Shown here: positions 34,788 through 41,836 of the stretch, in pieces
Layout of the letters: each line of letters starts with the position of its first letter
Position numbering within the stretch: position 1 is the stretch's first letter
NCBI GenBank assembly: GCA_963656065.1
Contig: CAVKGV010000004.1
Location: forward strand, 1-64,000
Origin: Hallerella sp963656065
Lineage (GTDB): Bacteria > Fibrobacterota > Fibrobacteria > Fibrobacterales > Fibrobacteraceae
Length of the DNA: 64,000 nucleotides
Direction of reading: 5' to 3'
Notes under the pieces: model-generated
The model's input: the letters and a program-made list of their open reading frames with translations, nothing else
Told to the model about the DNA's origin: nothing
Database searches by the model: none
Made by a program: the position numbers and the translations under genes

Positions 34788-35948
34788 TTACAAGGATTGT
34801 TTTTGAATTGTCTTTTGGGATTGTCCTTTGGCGAACTTTCCCGCGAGCGCAAGGACCGCGGAAACCGCCATGGCGGTTATCGTCGGGCCTATCGGGGACT
34901 CGCCTGCAAACTGGTAAATTCCGAAACCAAAAGCCCAGGCGACGATATTCCACACCGGGAGCGGGCGTTTCACGACGTAGTGGGAAACGGCGAAGACGGC
35001 TGCCATCGGCGCAAAGACGGAAGCGATGAGGTAGAGGAAAGTCGCGTAGCGGTCGATGATTCCCGAGGCGGAAAGGATTACACCGAGAGCGCAGACGACG
35101 ACTCCCACGATTTTCGGGTTCAGCTTGCCGCAAAGAGTTTTCGCGGATTCTCCGGCGGAATAGGCGTCGAGAAATGTCGTGGTGACGGTCGAGAAGACCA
35201 CGATGAGAATGCCGGGAATTCCGAGTCCGACGGAAAGGATTGCCGCGGGGAGGTTTTCTGCACCGGAAGAGGCGATGAGGATACCGATGGCGTACATCCA
35301 GATGCTGACCAGTGTATAGACTATTGCCGATGTCGCGGTCGCGGCGAAAGGGCGTTCGGCGTTTTTCGTGTAATCCGAAACGAGCGGAAGCCAGGAGAGC
35401 GGCATGGCGACGGAAAGCTCGAAGGCGGCCCAGAAGGAAAGCGTCTCCGTGGCGGTGCTCGAAGCGGCGCTTGCTTGGCCGACGAGCCTAAAGGTGAGAA
35501 TCCCGACGAGGACGGCGAGAAGTGCCATGGCGACTGTCGCGATGTGCGCCGAATCCTTTAGCCCGATGAAAATCCAGACGGCGACGAGAATCGCAAGCCC
35601 GACGGAAAGAAGCGTGGCGTTCAGCGGCAGTTCAAGTCCACAGAGTGCGGAAGTTCCCTGGGCAATCATCACGGAAGTCCACCCGATGAGCTGCAAGAGA
35701 TTTAACAGGGCGAAAAACTTGGCCCCGTTTTTTCCGAAAGCGGAAGCGGTCGAGTCCATCGCGTTGAGTCGCGCCTTTGCGCCGATAAGCCCGACGGCAA
35801 AGAGGAGCGCTCCGCCTAGAAGATGTCCGAGAATTAAAGCTTTCCAGTTGTTGCCGGACTGGATGCCCGCTTCGATTTCCGCGACGGAGACCGCCGCGCC
35901 GAACCAGATGAGACCATTGGCAAAAATGCCTGTACCTTGACGATTCAT
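34788..35948 (-). CDS. cytX: Hydroxymethylpyrimidine transporter of the NCS1 family
   Basis: A 386-residue inner-membrane permease with about eleven or twelve helices. It resembles cytosine/purine permeases and specifically CytX: GLIWFGAAVSVAEIEAGIQ at the start, LPLVSDYT near residue 190 and STVTTTFLDAYSAG near 265. CytX is predicted to import the thiamine pyrimidine precursor, an assignment strengthened here by a TPP riboswitch directly upstream. No thi genes are adjacent. CGGAGG, part of the riboswitch 3' side, serves as ribosome-binding site. Confidence 0.9.
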   Translation of the reverse strand: MNRQGTGIFANGLIWFGAAVSVAEIEAGIQSGNNWKALILGHLLGGALLFAVGLIGAKARLNAMDSTASAFGKNGAKFFALLNLLQLIGWTSVMIAQGTSALCGLELPLNATLLSVGLAILVAVWIFIGLKDSAHIATVAMALLAVLVGILTFRLVGQASAASSTATETLSFWAAFELSVAMPLSWLPLVSDYTKNAERPFAATATSAIVYTLVSIWMYAIGILIASSGAENLPAAILSVGLGIPGILIVVFSTVTTTFLDAYSAGESAKTLCGKLNPKIVGVVVCALGVILSASGIIDRYATFLYLIASVFAPMAAVFAVSHYVVKRPLPVWNIVAWAFGFGIYQFAGESPIGPTITAMAVSAVLALAGKFAKGQSQKTIQKQSL

Positions 35949-35951
35949 TAT

Positions 35952-36039
35952 ACCTCCGCAGGAATTACCCTGATCAGGTTTTCGGGTTTGTTCTCAGCAT
36001 CCGCACACCGTGTGCGGTAGCACCCCGAATGAGTGCGCC
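35952..36039 (-). promoter_or_regulatory. TPP (thi-box) riboswitch upstream of cytX
   Basis: Read on the minus strand, the element contains in order TTCGGGGTGCT, a variable hairpin CCGCACAC/GTGTGCGG, GCTGAGA, ACCCG, AACCTGATCAGGGTAA, and TTCCTGCGGAGG. These match the TPP riboswitch core in sequence and order, including the pyrimidine-sensing GCTGAGA and pyrophosphate-sensing loops. The CGGAGG at its 3' end is also the ribosome-binding site of cytX, so ligand binding probably blocks translation initiation. Confidence 0.95.
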
Positions 36040-36116
36040 AAATATAGTAATTATTTAAAAGAAGTACTCTCCCTGTAAAGAAGAGTATTTCTTTTTTGGT
36101 CCTTTTCTTTTCGCCG

Positions 36117-36445
36117 TCACTCAAAGTTGATTTCAAGCTTCTTGCCGACGGCCTTGGCGAACTTTTCGAGCGTTGTTACAGTGAGCGACGCTTTCGGGTC
36201 TTCCAACCGTCCGTAGGCCTGCCTGGTTATGCTCGTCTTGCGGGCGATTTCCACCGCGGTTCCGGGAGCGGCATCCGTTCGGAGAGCATGGCGGAAAGCA
36301 TCGCATTTAGAAAGTCTTGGGCGTTATCGCGGATGGCTTCGGGCGTGTCCGCGCAGGTGAACGCATTCGGAATGTCCGGGAATTCCGCATCGTAGAATGT
36401 CTTTCCGTCGGATTCCGTTTTCGTTATCTGGCATGTGTATTGCAT
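36117..36445 (-). pseudogene. HicB-type antitoxin, frameshifted and partly deleted
   Basis: The first frame, from the ATG at 36445 (AGGAG upstream), encodes the HicB RNase-H-like domain: YDAEFPDIPNAFTCADTPEAIRDNAQDFL. It ends at 36227 after MPLPEPRWKSPARRA. The next frame, from about 36240 to 36117, encodes EIARKTSITRQAYGRLEDP, then TLEKFAKAVGKKLEINFE, the DNA-binding tail expected at the end of a HicB. Joining needs a one-base shift, and the linker helix normally between the two parts is also missing, so bases appear deleted. No hicA toxin gene is adjacent. It is read divergently from a HigB/HigA-like pair. Confidence 0.8.
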
Positions 36446-36518
36446 TGTATCTCCTTTTTGGGGAGGCGAAAGGGTTTTCTTTTGCCCGGGGAAATTTTAG
36501 AAATATAAAGAAAATATC

Positions 36519-36547
36519 TTGACTTGTGAAATGAAAATTGCTATATT
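36519..36547 (+). promoter_or_regulatory. Promoter of the toxin-antitoxin pair
   Basis: TTGACT at 36519-36524, a 17-base spacer and TATATT at 36542-36547. The -10 ends six bases before the toxin ATG, so the transcript probably starts at or beside the start codon and has no ribosome-binding site for the toxin. Confidence 0.7.
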
Positions 36548-36553
36548 CGAAAT

Positions 36554-36817
36554 ATGAAGGTAGTCACGAAGAAGAAAATCCTGAAAGTGGCGAGGTCCAT
36601 GCCGAAAAGGGAACAGACGCTGTTCGTCAGGCTGGTAAAGGACCTTGAAGATCGCGGTCCGGTCCTTCCCGAATGGCCGAACTACGGAATGCTCGAAGGG
36701 ACAAACACTTACCACTGCCACCTGTCCTACCACTGGGCGGCGTGCTGGATCGAGACTGTCAAAGGAATAGAACTGGAGGTCACATATGTTGGAAGCCGTG
36801 AAAATGCGCCTTACTAG
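36554..36817 (+). CDS. RelE/HigB-like toxin of a type II toxin-antitoxin pair
   Basis: An 87-residue basic protein with the layout of cytotoxic translational repressors paired with XRE antitoxins: an N-terminal helix pair, WPNYGMLEGTNTYHCHLSYHWAACW and a C-terminal EVTYVGSRENAPY that carries the usual arginine and tyrosine of RelE-fold mRNA interferases. It overlaps the next gene by 32 bases. The start has no Shine-Dalgarno and sits at the predicted transcription start. Toxin activity is inferred from family likeness and pairing. Confidence 0.8.
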   Translation: MKVVTKKKILKVARSMPKREQTLFVRLVKDLEDRGPVLPEWPNYGMLEGTNTYHCHLSYHWAACWIETVKGIELEVTYVGSRENAPY

Positions 36818-37175
36818 CAGGATTGCCGGAGGGACGGTGTTCACTTTCGAGGGTGAGCACATCCCCGACCACCTGGTGCTCTACCTGAAGTCCGCCTTCC
36901 CGGATGTCGAGGAGGTGAAGGACGACGACGAGGAGACCGTGGAAATCTCGAAGACCGGGCTGTTTCGGCAGATGGAGGCCGAGACGACCCCGGCGGAAAG
37001 CCTGAAGCTTCTCCGCACCACGTTCGGCTACACGCAGCAGCAGCTCGCCGACAAGGCCGGGATTACGAAGCAGCAGGTCTCCGCCATGGAACGCGGGAGG
37101 GAACCCATCGGGCGCAAGATGGCGCACCGCCTCGCCGACGCCCTCGGGACCACCTACCGCAACCTGTTCTGGTGA
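36786..37175 (+). CDS. XRE-family antitoxin (HigA-like)
   Basis: A 129-residue protein. Residues 70-125 form a helix-turn-helix: LKLLRTTFGYTQQQLADKAGITKQQVSAMERGREPIGRKMAHRLADAL. The N-terminal 65 residues, acidic around 45-55, would wrap the toxin. GGAGG is found seven bases before the ATG, inside the toxin gene, in contrast to the unled toxin start. Codon use (GAG-rich, G+C-rich third positions) differs from neighbours. Presumably it neutralises the upstream toxin and represses the shared promoter. Confidence 0.85.
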   Translation: MLEAVKMRLTSRIAGGTVFTFEGEHIPDHLVLYLKSAFPDVEEVKDDDEETVEISKTGLFRQMEAETTPAESLKLLRTTFGYTQQQLADKAGITKQQVSAMERGREPIGRKMAHRLADALGTTYRNLFW

Positions 37176-37318
37176 TGTTCGCCGGTAAATTCTATTTTTT
37201 AACCAACAGAGCCCTCCACCGCCGAGTTTCGGATTTCCGAGGCAAGGCACCGCGAGGGACTTTTTATTTGGAGCGTTCCGTGAATCAAAAAATGTCCCAA
37301 AGAAAAAATTGCGACATC

Positions 37319-37546
37319 GTGAAGCGAGAATTCTTCCTTCGGATAGTCTCGGAGACCGTCCGCGACGACGGCTTTGCGGAATCCTATGCGGTGACGGGCG
37401 ACCGGATTGCCAAGACTTCCCGGCTGTTGGGAATGTCCGTCAAGGAATACCAGGCGTTCACCTCGGCGGCGTCCCATGCGGGAATGGCTACGACCGAAAT
37501 GGACGCAGCGTTGCGGAAGCTCTCCGTGAATGTAGGCAAGGCGCGG
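37319..37546 (+). pseudogene. Fragment of a phage tail tape-measure protein
   Basis: The plus-strand frame through this region reads ESYAVTGDRIAKTSRLLGMS followed by VKEYQAFTSAASHAGMAT and EMDAALRKLSVNVGKAR. This is the repeated 'GD-x-IAKTA-x-LG(L/M)S-x-x-x-YQ...A-x-x-AG' segment found in phage tail length tape-measure proteins, normally inside a protein of 600 or more residues. Only about 65 residues remain. After 37546 the frame continues as antisense of the membrane gene at 37384-37821, so the fragment has been cut and joined to unrelated DNA. Confidence 0.6.
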
Positions 37547-37821
37547 TTCAGCGGTCGCAGGGCGCGTTCGCGCTTCTCGTTTTCGGAAAGGACGGGACTT
37601 TCCTTTGGCGGTTGCCCGATTCCAAGCCTCGAAAATACGAAGTGCACACCCCTGCATACGGCGTAGAAGAAAATGCCGAAGAGAACGGCGGGAATTATCC
37701 CGAGTCCGAAAAACACGCCGAGGAAAAGGAGTACGAAAATTCCAACAGCGATGGCTATCAGAACGGCGTCCACGACGGAGCCGAACAGGCCCAGAGCTGC
37801 GAAAATTGCGGGAAACTTCAT
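37384..37821 (-). CDS. Small membrane protein, C-terminus probably chimeric
   Basis: From the ATG at 37821, with GGAGG four bases upstream, the frame encodes 145 residues. Residues 1-65 hold two or three strongly hydrophobic helices (VVDAVLIAIAVGIFVLLFLG and GIIPAVLFGIFFYAVCRG), then a charged tail to about residue 90. Beyond that the frame runs antisense through a phage tape-measure fragment, so the last 50 or so residues are probably not the original C-terminus. No family recognised. Confidence 0.5.
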   Translation of the reverse strand: MKFPAIFAALGLFGSVVDAVLIAIAVGIFVLLFLGVFFGLGIIPAVLFGIFFYAVCRGVHFVFSRLGIGQPPKESPVLSENEKRERALRPLNRALPTFTESFRNAASISVVAIPAWDAAEVNAWYSLTDIPNSREVLAIRSPVTA

Positions 37822-37866
37822 GCTGCCTCCTTCGCTTTTTTTCTTAAAATACACTAAAAACGGTGC

Positions 37867-38301
37867 ATGCGGTCACCCTTTTCGCAATCTTGTTACGCCT
37901 TCCTCAATACGGTTTCGTTTAACAACATCACGGCGAATCCGAAAGAGTTTTTCAAGGAATCTGTCAAACGGTTCGCGAAAAGGAACGGACTCCGGGAGTT
38001 CGCGATCGATTCGCCAGGACAGGTCAACTCGCACTTGGTGAACCATGAAATCGGGCATTTCATCTTCGGGAAGTACCGAAGCCGTGGAAATACCCCGGAC
38101 GAATTGGCCCTGATAAAAAAAGAAATGGTGAAGACTGGGGAAATAGATCGAATTAGCTACTATGCGAAAGAGGATAAAGATCCCGAGGAGCTTTTCGCCG
38201 AATGCTTCGCCATGTTTATCAGGAAAGATCCGGCATTACCCCAAAAAATGTTAGATTATATAATCAAAGTACAAAAGGCTTTATATGATTCCAAAATTTA
38301 A
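37867..38301 (+). CDS. Zincin-type metallopeptidase fragment, probably phage-derived
   Basis: A 144-residue frame containing VNHEIGHFIFGKYRSRGNTP at residues 58-77, an HExxH zinc-protease motif, and a downstream glutamate in KDPEELFAECFAMFIRKDP that would be the third ligand. This arrangement is common in zincin-like domains fused to phage head proteins. The N-terminus looks cut, with no Shine-Dalgarno. Its neighbourhood beside a tape-measure fragment supports a prophage relic. The last 17 bases overlap the next small gene. Confidence 0.6.
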   Translation: MRSPFSQSCYAFLNTVSFNNITANPKEFFKESVKRFAKRNGLREFAIDSPGQVNSHLVNHEIGHFIFGKYRSRGNTPDELALIKKEMVKTGEIDRISYYAKEDKDPEELFAECFAMFIRKDPALPQKMLDYIIKVQKALYDSKI

Positions 38302-38455
38302 GTATCCAAATTCAATGGCTGCATTGCCTAAAGTCGAAGAGGACGGAACCGTACGAAAAAGCAAGTTTTCAAAAGAAGAGCTGGAAGATTTTGAAAACTG
38401 GGACAAAGCCTATTTTTTAATTAAAGGAAAACACAAGTTTATTTTTGAAGATTAA
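38285..38455 (+). CDS. Small acidic/basic protein of unknown function
   Basis: A 56-residue frame beginning MIPKFKYPNSMAALPKVEED and ending IKGKHKFIFED, too short for most gene callers. It overlaps the zincin gene by 17 bases in another frame, a spacing typical of phage gene pairs. The composition (many Lys, Glu and aromatic residues, no hydrophobic segment) is protein-like. No family recognised; possibly the tail partner of the phage fragment. Confidence 0.5.
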   Translation: MIPKFKYPNSMAALPKVEEDGTVRKSKFSKEELEDFENWDKAYFLIKGKHKFIFED

Positions 38456-38465
38456 CTGATGAACG

Positions 38466-38492
38466 GGCGGTCTCGTGTCGCCTGCTTTTTTG
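38466..38492 (+). terminator. Weak intrinsic terminator
   Basis: GGCG (38466-38469) pairs with CGCC (38479-38482), extendable by G-T wobbles, and is followed by TGCTTTTTTG. It lies just after the 56-residue gene. Confidence 0.35.
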
Positions 38493-38522
38493 TTTAGGGG
38501 AAAGTCGTGCTCTTTAGATTCG

Positions 38523-38786
38523 TCAGTAGCAATAGTCCACGCACATAGGAACCTTTAGCGACAGCTTGCCGTAGTAGGAAGCTCTCTCGGAATCCCGGCG
38601 GATATGGTAAAGGGAGCTTATGTCAGAACATCCGGCATATTCGCTGCAATCGGAATTTAGGCGGTCCAGGTATTCAAGGCGTTTTTCCCATTTGAAACCG
38701 GTGACCTCTTCGAATTCCTCCGGGGTCACTTCGTGATCGAATACCGTTTCGAAGTGCCAATAAAATTTTTTATCCGTTTTTTTCAT
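38523..38786 (-). CDS. Small protein of unknown function
   Basis: An 87-residue soluble protein starting MKKTDKKFYWHFETVFDHEV with GGAGG upstream. It has acidic patches and several tyrosines, and the last 60 residues contain four cysteines in all. The start at 38786 lies inside the end of the preceding gene (17-base overlap), so the two are co-translated. A longer frame upstream is the antiphase of that gene. Not recognised. Confidence 0.65.
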   Translation of the reverse strand: MKKTDKKFYWHFETVFDHEVTPEEFEEVTGFKWEKRLEYLDRLNSDCSEYAGCSDISSLYHIRRDSERASYYGKLSLKVPMCVDYCY

Positions 38787-39207
38787 TTTTACCTCCGAAG
38801 AAGTCGGCCCAGTAGGGGTTTTCCTTGTCGAAAAGGGCCTTTTGTTCCGGCGTGAAGTTTTGCGGGTAGTCATAGAACAGGTTCAGGATTTTTTTTCTGT
38901 CGAAAGAAACTTCGATACGTCCGACCGAATCCGGATGGTCTATCCACCAGATTTTATCCTTCTTCCTTTTCTTGTAAAAGATTTTTTCCGTCTTTTTTGC
39001 ACTTTCAAATTCAGGGTTTGGACAGACGGGACTGAATGGAAAACGTTCCAACTTCCCATCAAACGTGACCAAGTTGATACAATCGTCTTCGCGAATGTCG
39101 CTTGTTTCCAGCCAAAACCCAAAATTTTCGACTTTCTTTATTTTTAAAATGTCGGATTTCGGATATTTCTTTCGATAAATTTCTATGGCTTCTTCTGCGG
39201 TGATCAT
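38770..39207 (-). CDS. Unknown soluble protein paired with the following small gene
   Basis: A 145-residue protein from MITAEEAIEIYRKKYP at 39207, where GGAGG precedes the ATG; a frame extending to 39276 lacks this. The N-terminal helix with alternating charges, then ENFGFWLETSD and INLVTFDGKLERFPFSP, resembles the fold pattern of small immunity-like or SUKH-like proteins, but this is only an impression. It and its 87-residue partner have the same GGAGGnAAAAATG start context. Confidence 0.6.
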   Translation of the reverse strand: MITAEEAIEIYRKKYPKSDILKIKKVENFGFWLETSDIREDDCINLVTFDGKLERFPFSPVCPNPEFESAKKTEKIFYKKRKKDKIWWIDHPDSVGRIEVSFDRKKILNLFYDYPQNFTPEQKALFDKENPYWADFFGGKNEKNG

Positions 39208-39332
39208 TTTTGCCTCCGGTTTCCTGATAAAATAGCCTTTTTTTTCAAACGGACGCGGAAAGCGGAAAAATCGCATCCGATTTCATTTCCCCGCTGGAAG
39301 CCTTGGATATATTGAAACCGCGGCTTTCGACA

Positions 39333-40178
39333 TCAAAGATTTCCGCCGAGCGGGAACAGCAAAAGTTCTAGTTGGTAAACCTTGTCCGCGTTGGCGTCTT
39401 CGTCGGCGATTTGGGCGATTTCCTTGCGGAACGCGTTAATACGTTCCACGATTTTTTCATAGCCTGCTTGGGATATGCCGAGCGTGAGCCCCGAGATGTT
39501 CCGAATTTGCGGAGCGTCCCTTTCGATGGATTCGGCTCCGAGCGCAATGCTTTTTTGGTGGAAACCGCGCAAGGCGATTTTCGACGTGCTGTCTCCGGTG
39601 GTGATGTCCTTGTTCACCAAAACGTAGGAACCGTCTCCCCTTTTTTCGATGAGATGGCAATTCTCAAGAAGCTCGACGGATTCCTTGGCTTCTTCGACGG
39701 AAATCTGCGGGTGGACGGATTGGGCGAGAAGGGAAAAATCTCCCCGGAAACCGTTCATTCCGATGAGGGAGCGCACCGCGAGATGTCGCAAATGGGAATA
39801 GACCTGGTATTGGTAAAAGGCCAGCAGGTGCTGCCCCTTGGCGAACCGGACGATTTTCAGCTCGTTCTGCATTTTCTCGAACCAGCCGTTTTTCTCTTCG
39901 GTCGTTTCCGCTTGGTTGAACCAGACGAGTTTCTCGAAATAGGAGGCTTCGCGCTTGCCGAGTTTTAACCCGGAGATGATTTTTTGGATGCTTTGGGTCG
40001 AAAGGTTTTTGGAACCTTGCATGACGCGGCTGATGAAATCCTTGGCCTTAAATCCAATCTTGTCAGAAAATGCGCGTAGGGAAAAGGCGGGATTTTCCGT
40101 TTTTCGGGACTTGTAGTAGTCGCTTAGAAATTCCCGGTAATCCAGGTATTCGAAGACTTTGCGTGCGCTTTTGGCCAT
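39333..40178 (-). CDS. TIGR02147 (DUF4423-type) regulator-like protein
   Basis: A 281-residue protein of the TIGR02147 family, a large paralogous group in Fibrobacter. It opens with VFEYLDYREFLSDYYKSRK, then a helix-turn-helix-like region FSLRAFSDKIGFKAKDFISRVMQGSKNLS (residues 32-60) and the KREASYFEKLVWFNQA block. Family members are thought to be transcription regulators. Start at 40178: TACATT on the minus strand ends six bases before the ATG. A 425-residue extension upstream is antiphase within the next gene. It is the last gene of the long minus-strand run from 50967. Confidence 0.88.
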   Translation of the reverse strand: MAKSARKVFEYLDYREFLSDYYKSRKTENPAFSLRAFSDKIGFKAKDFISRVMQGSKNLSTQSIQKIISGLKLGKREASYFEKLVWFNQAETTEEKNGWFEKMQNELKIVRFAKGQHLLAFYQYQVYSHLRHLAVRSLIGMNGFRGDFSLLAQSVHPQISVEEAKESVELLENCHLIEKRGDGSYVLVNKDITTGDSTSKIALRGFHQKSIALGAESIERDAPQIRNISGLTLGISQAGYEKIVERINAFRKEIAQIADEDANADKVYQLELLLFPLGGNL

Positions 40179-40184
40179 ATCCAG

Positions 40185-40190
40185 AATGTA
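40185..40190 (-). promoter_or_regulatory. Putative -10 element TACATT for a leaderless transcript
   Basis: On the minus strand TACATT ends six bases before the ATG of the TIGR02147 gene at 40178. This would let the regulator be expressed independently of the upstream operon. Confidence 0.35.
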
Positions 40191-40225
40191 GATAAATAGG
40201 GAATGCCTGGTGCGTTTGGAAAATT

Positions 40226-41812
40226 TTAGCGTTGTCCAGGAACAACGAAGACGAGCTGCTCTCCGTGGCTTGGCGGATAGAGCGCGGCGACATCTTTGGG
40301 AAAGTATTGGATTTCGCCTGAAATTTCCGGGACATGGAAAAGTTTGCCGACTTCGAGCGTGTATGTGCCCGAGTTCTCGGGGAACAGAACGTCGTTGACG
40401 GAAAATGTCGCCCGGATTTCGGGATGAGTCGCTGCGAATCGCGTTAAATGGGCGCGCATGTTCAGAATGCGGAAAATGCCAAAGTCCGTTTCCGGGTTTT
40501 CGCCGAATGTAAAGCCGTCTTCGGTTTCGAAAGAGAGCGGCTCGCTTTGCGGTTCGCTGAAATCGAATTTTTTCCAACCGCCAAAGGTCCTGTTTTCCGG
40601 GATGGTCCAAACGAGAATCGTACCGTTGAGTTTTGCCTTTTGGAGCGCCTCGGCGATAAGCCTTGAAGCAAAGCCTTTTTGCTGAAACGCCTCGCCTGTC
40701 GCAAGTCCGTAGATGTAGCCGGCATTTCCCCAGGAACTTTCCATTTGGAACAAATGAAGCATCGAGGCGAGAATCCCGTTTTCGTACAAAGTAATTCTCG
40801 TCTTCTCGTTTGAATAGCGGTAGAGAAATGCCTGCAAAAATTCATCGCCGTCCGCCGGGAAGCTCTTTTGCCAAAGCTTCCAGATGTCCGCTTCGACGGT
40901 GCCTGTTTCATAGGCGAAGACTTCTTCGGTGATTCTTTCCGGATGATAGGAAAGTTTCGCTTTGCGGAGCCCGGGTATTCCCATGTCCTCTTCCCGGTTG
41001 ATGTACTGGATTGTTTCCGGCAGGGATTTTGCGAGCAGCTGGTTGATCATTGCGTATGCGCCTTCGTAGGATGCATCCGCTTTTTCGACATGGACGCAAA
41101 AGGTGTCGCGCGTCACCTGGGAACCGAACGAAAAGGCTACCGGATTTTCCTTGACAAAGAGAATGATCCCGAAAAGCTCGAGTTCTCTGTAATTCGCCAG
41201 GGATTTTTCTATCATCGCCTTTTCTTCCAGGATGGTTCTCGTTTGCTTTTCCTGGGAGCGGAGCCATTTGTCGAGAAGCCGGTTCAACGACTGGAAATCT
41301 TCTTTCGTGGATATTTCCTTGAAACGAAAATCGGGATAGAGCTTCTGGAATCTTTCGATGTGGTTCCGCTTGGAATGAAATTTTTTCCCGGCGAGTTCCG
41401 CCAACTGTTCCTTCGGATAAATGTAATTTCCGAAATCGCGGTTTTTGTAGATGCGCAAGGATTTGGATTCCGGCATCGTTTGGAGGCTTTCGGCAAATTC
41501 CGGGGAAAGGGAGAAAAAACACAGAGGCTCTCCGATGCTTTTGGCGTCCTGTCGGATGAATTCCAAAATCTTCCGCCGGTCTCCCGTTCCGAGAGGTTCT
41601 AAGTAGGCCCACTTTTCGGAGCCGTCGATTCGGAAACGGATGACAAGAAAGCCTTCTTGTTCGCGCCAGAGCGTGCCGTAGAATCCGGACCAGGCAAACA
41701 GGTTCGCGAATGCATAATCTGCAGATTGCCTGTTTGCTCGGGAAAGATATTTTTCAAAGATCGGTTCGTCGCCGATCCGAATTTCTCGATATGGAAAATC
41801 CGTTAAGGACAA
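40226..41812 (-). CDS. DUF2156 domain fused to a GNAT/Eis-like acetyltransferase
   Basis: A 528-residue fusion. Residues 1-295 are a DUF2156 (lysylphosphatidylglycerol-synthase-C-like) domain: NRQSADYAFANLFAW, KKFHSKRNHIERFQKLYP and YINREEDMGIPGLRKAKLSYHP. Residues 310-525 resemble Eis-type GNAT enzymes: NAGYIYGLATGEAFQQKGFASRLI is the acetyl-CoA loop, followed by an SCP2-like tail. No ATG is available before residue 113; TTG at 41812, 24 bases after the upstream stop, is the likely start. DUF2156 proteins transfer amino acids to lipids or other acceptors through GNAT-like folds; the acceptor here is unknown. Confidence 0.8.
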   Translation of the reverse strand: MSLTDFPYREIRIGDEPIFEKYLSRANRQSADYAFANLFAWSGFYGTLWREQEGFLVIRFRIDGSEKWAYLEPLGTGDRRKILEFIRQDAKSIGEPLCFFSLSPEFAESLQTMPESKSLRIYKNRDFGNYIYPKEQLAELAGKKFHSKRNHIERFQKLYPDFRFKEISTKEDFQSLNRLLDKWLRSQEKQTRTILEEKAMIEKSLANYRELELFGIILFVKENPVAFSFGSQVTRDTFCVHVEKADASYEGAYAMINQLLAKSLPETIQYINREEDMGIPGLRKAKLSYHPERITEEVFAYETGTVEADIWKLWQKSFPADGDEFLQAFLYRYSNEKTRITLYENGILASMLHLFQMESSWGNAGYIYGLATGEAFQQKGFASRLIAEALQKAKLNGTILVWTIPENRTFGGWKKFDFSEPQSEPLSFETEDGFTFGENPETDFGIFRILNMRAHLTRFAATHPEIRATFSVNDVLFPENSGTYTLEVGKLFHVPEISGEIQYFPKDVAALYPPSHGEQLVFVVPGQR

Positions 41813-41836
41813 AAGATTTTTCCCGCAGAAAGGGGA

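Noticed and set aside
37309..37857. A 182-codon plus-strand frame across the membrane gene
   Set aside because: It is in a different frame from the tape-measure segment and is antisense to the clear hydrophobic helices, with no motif.
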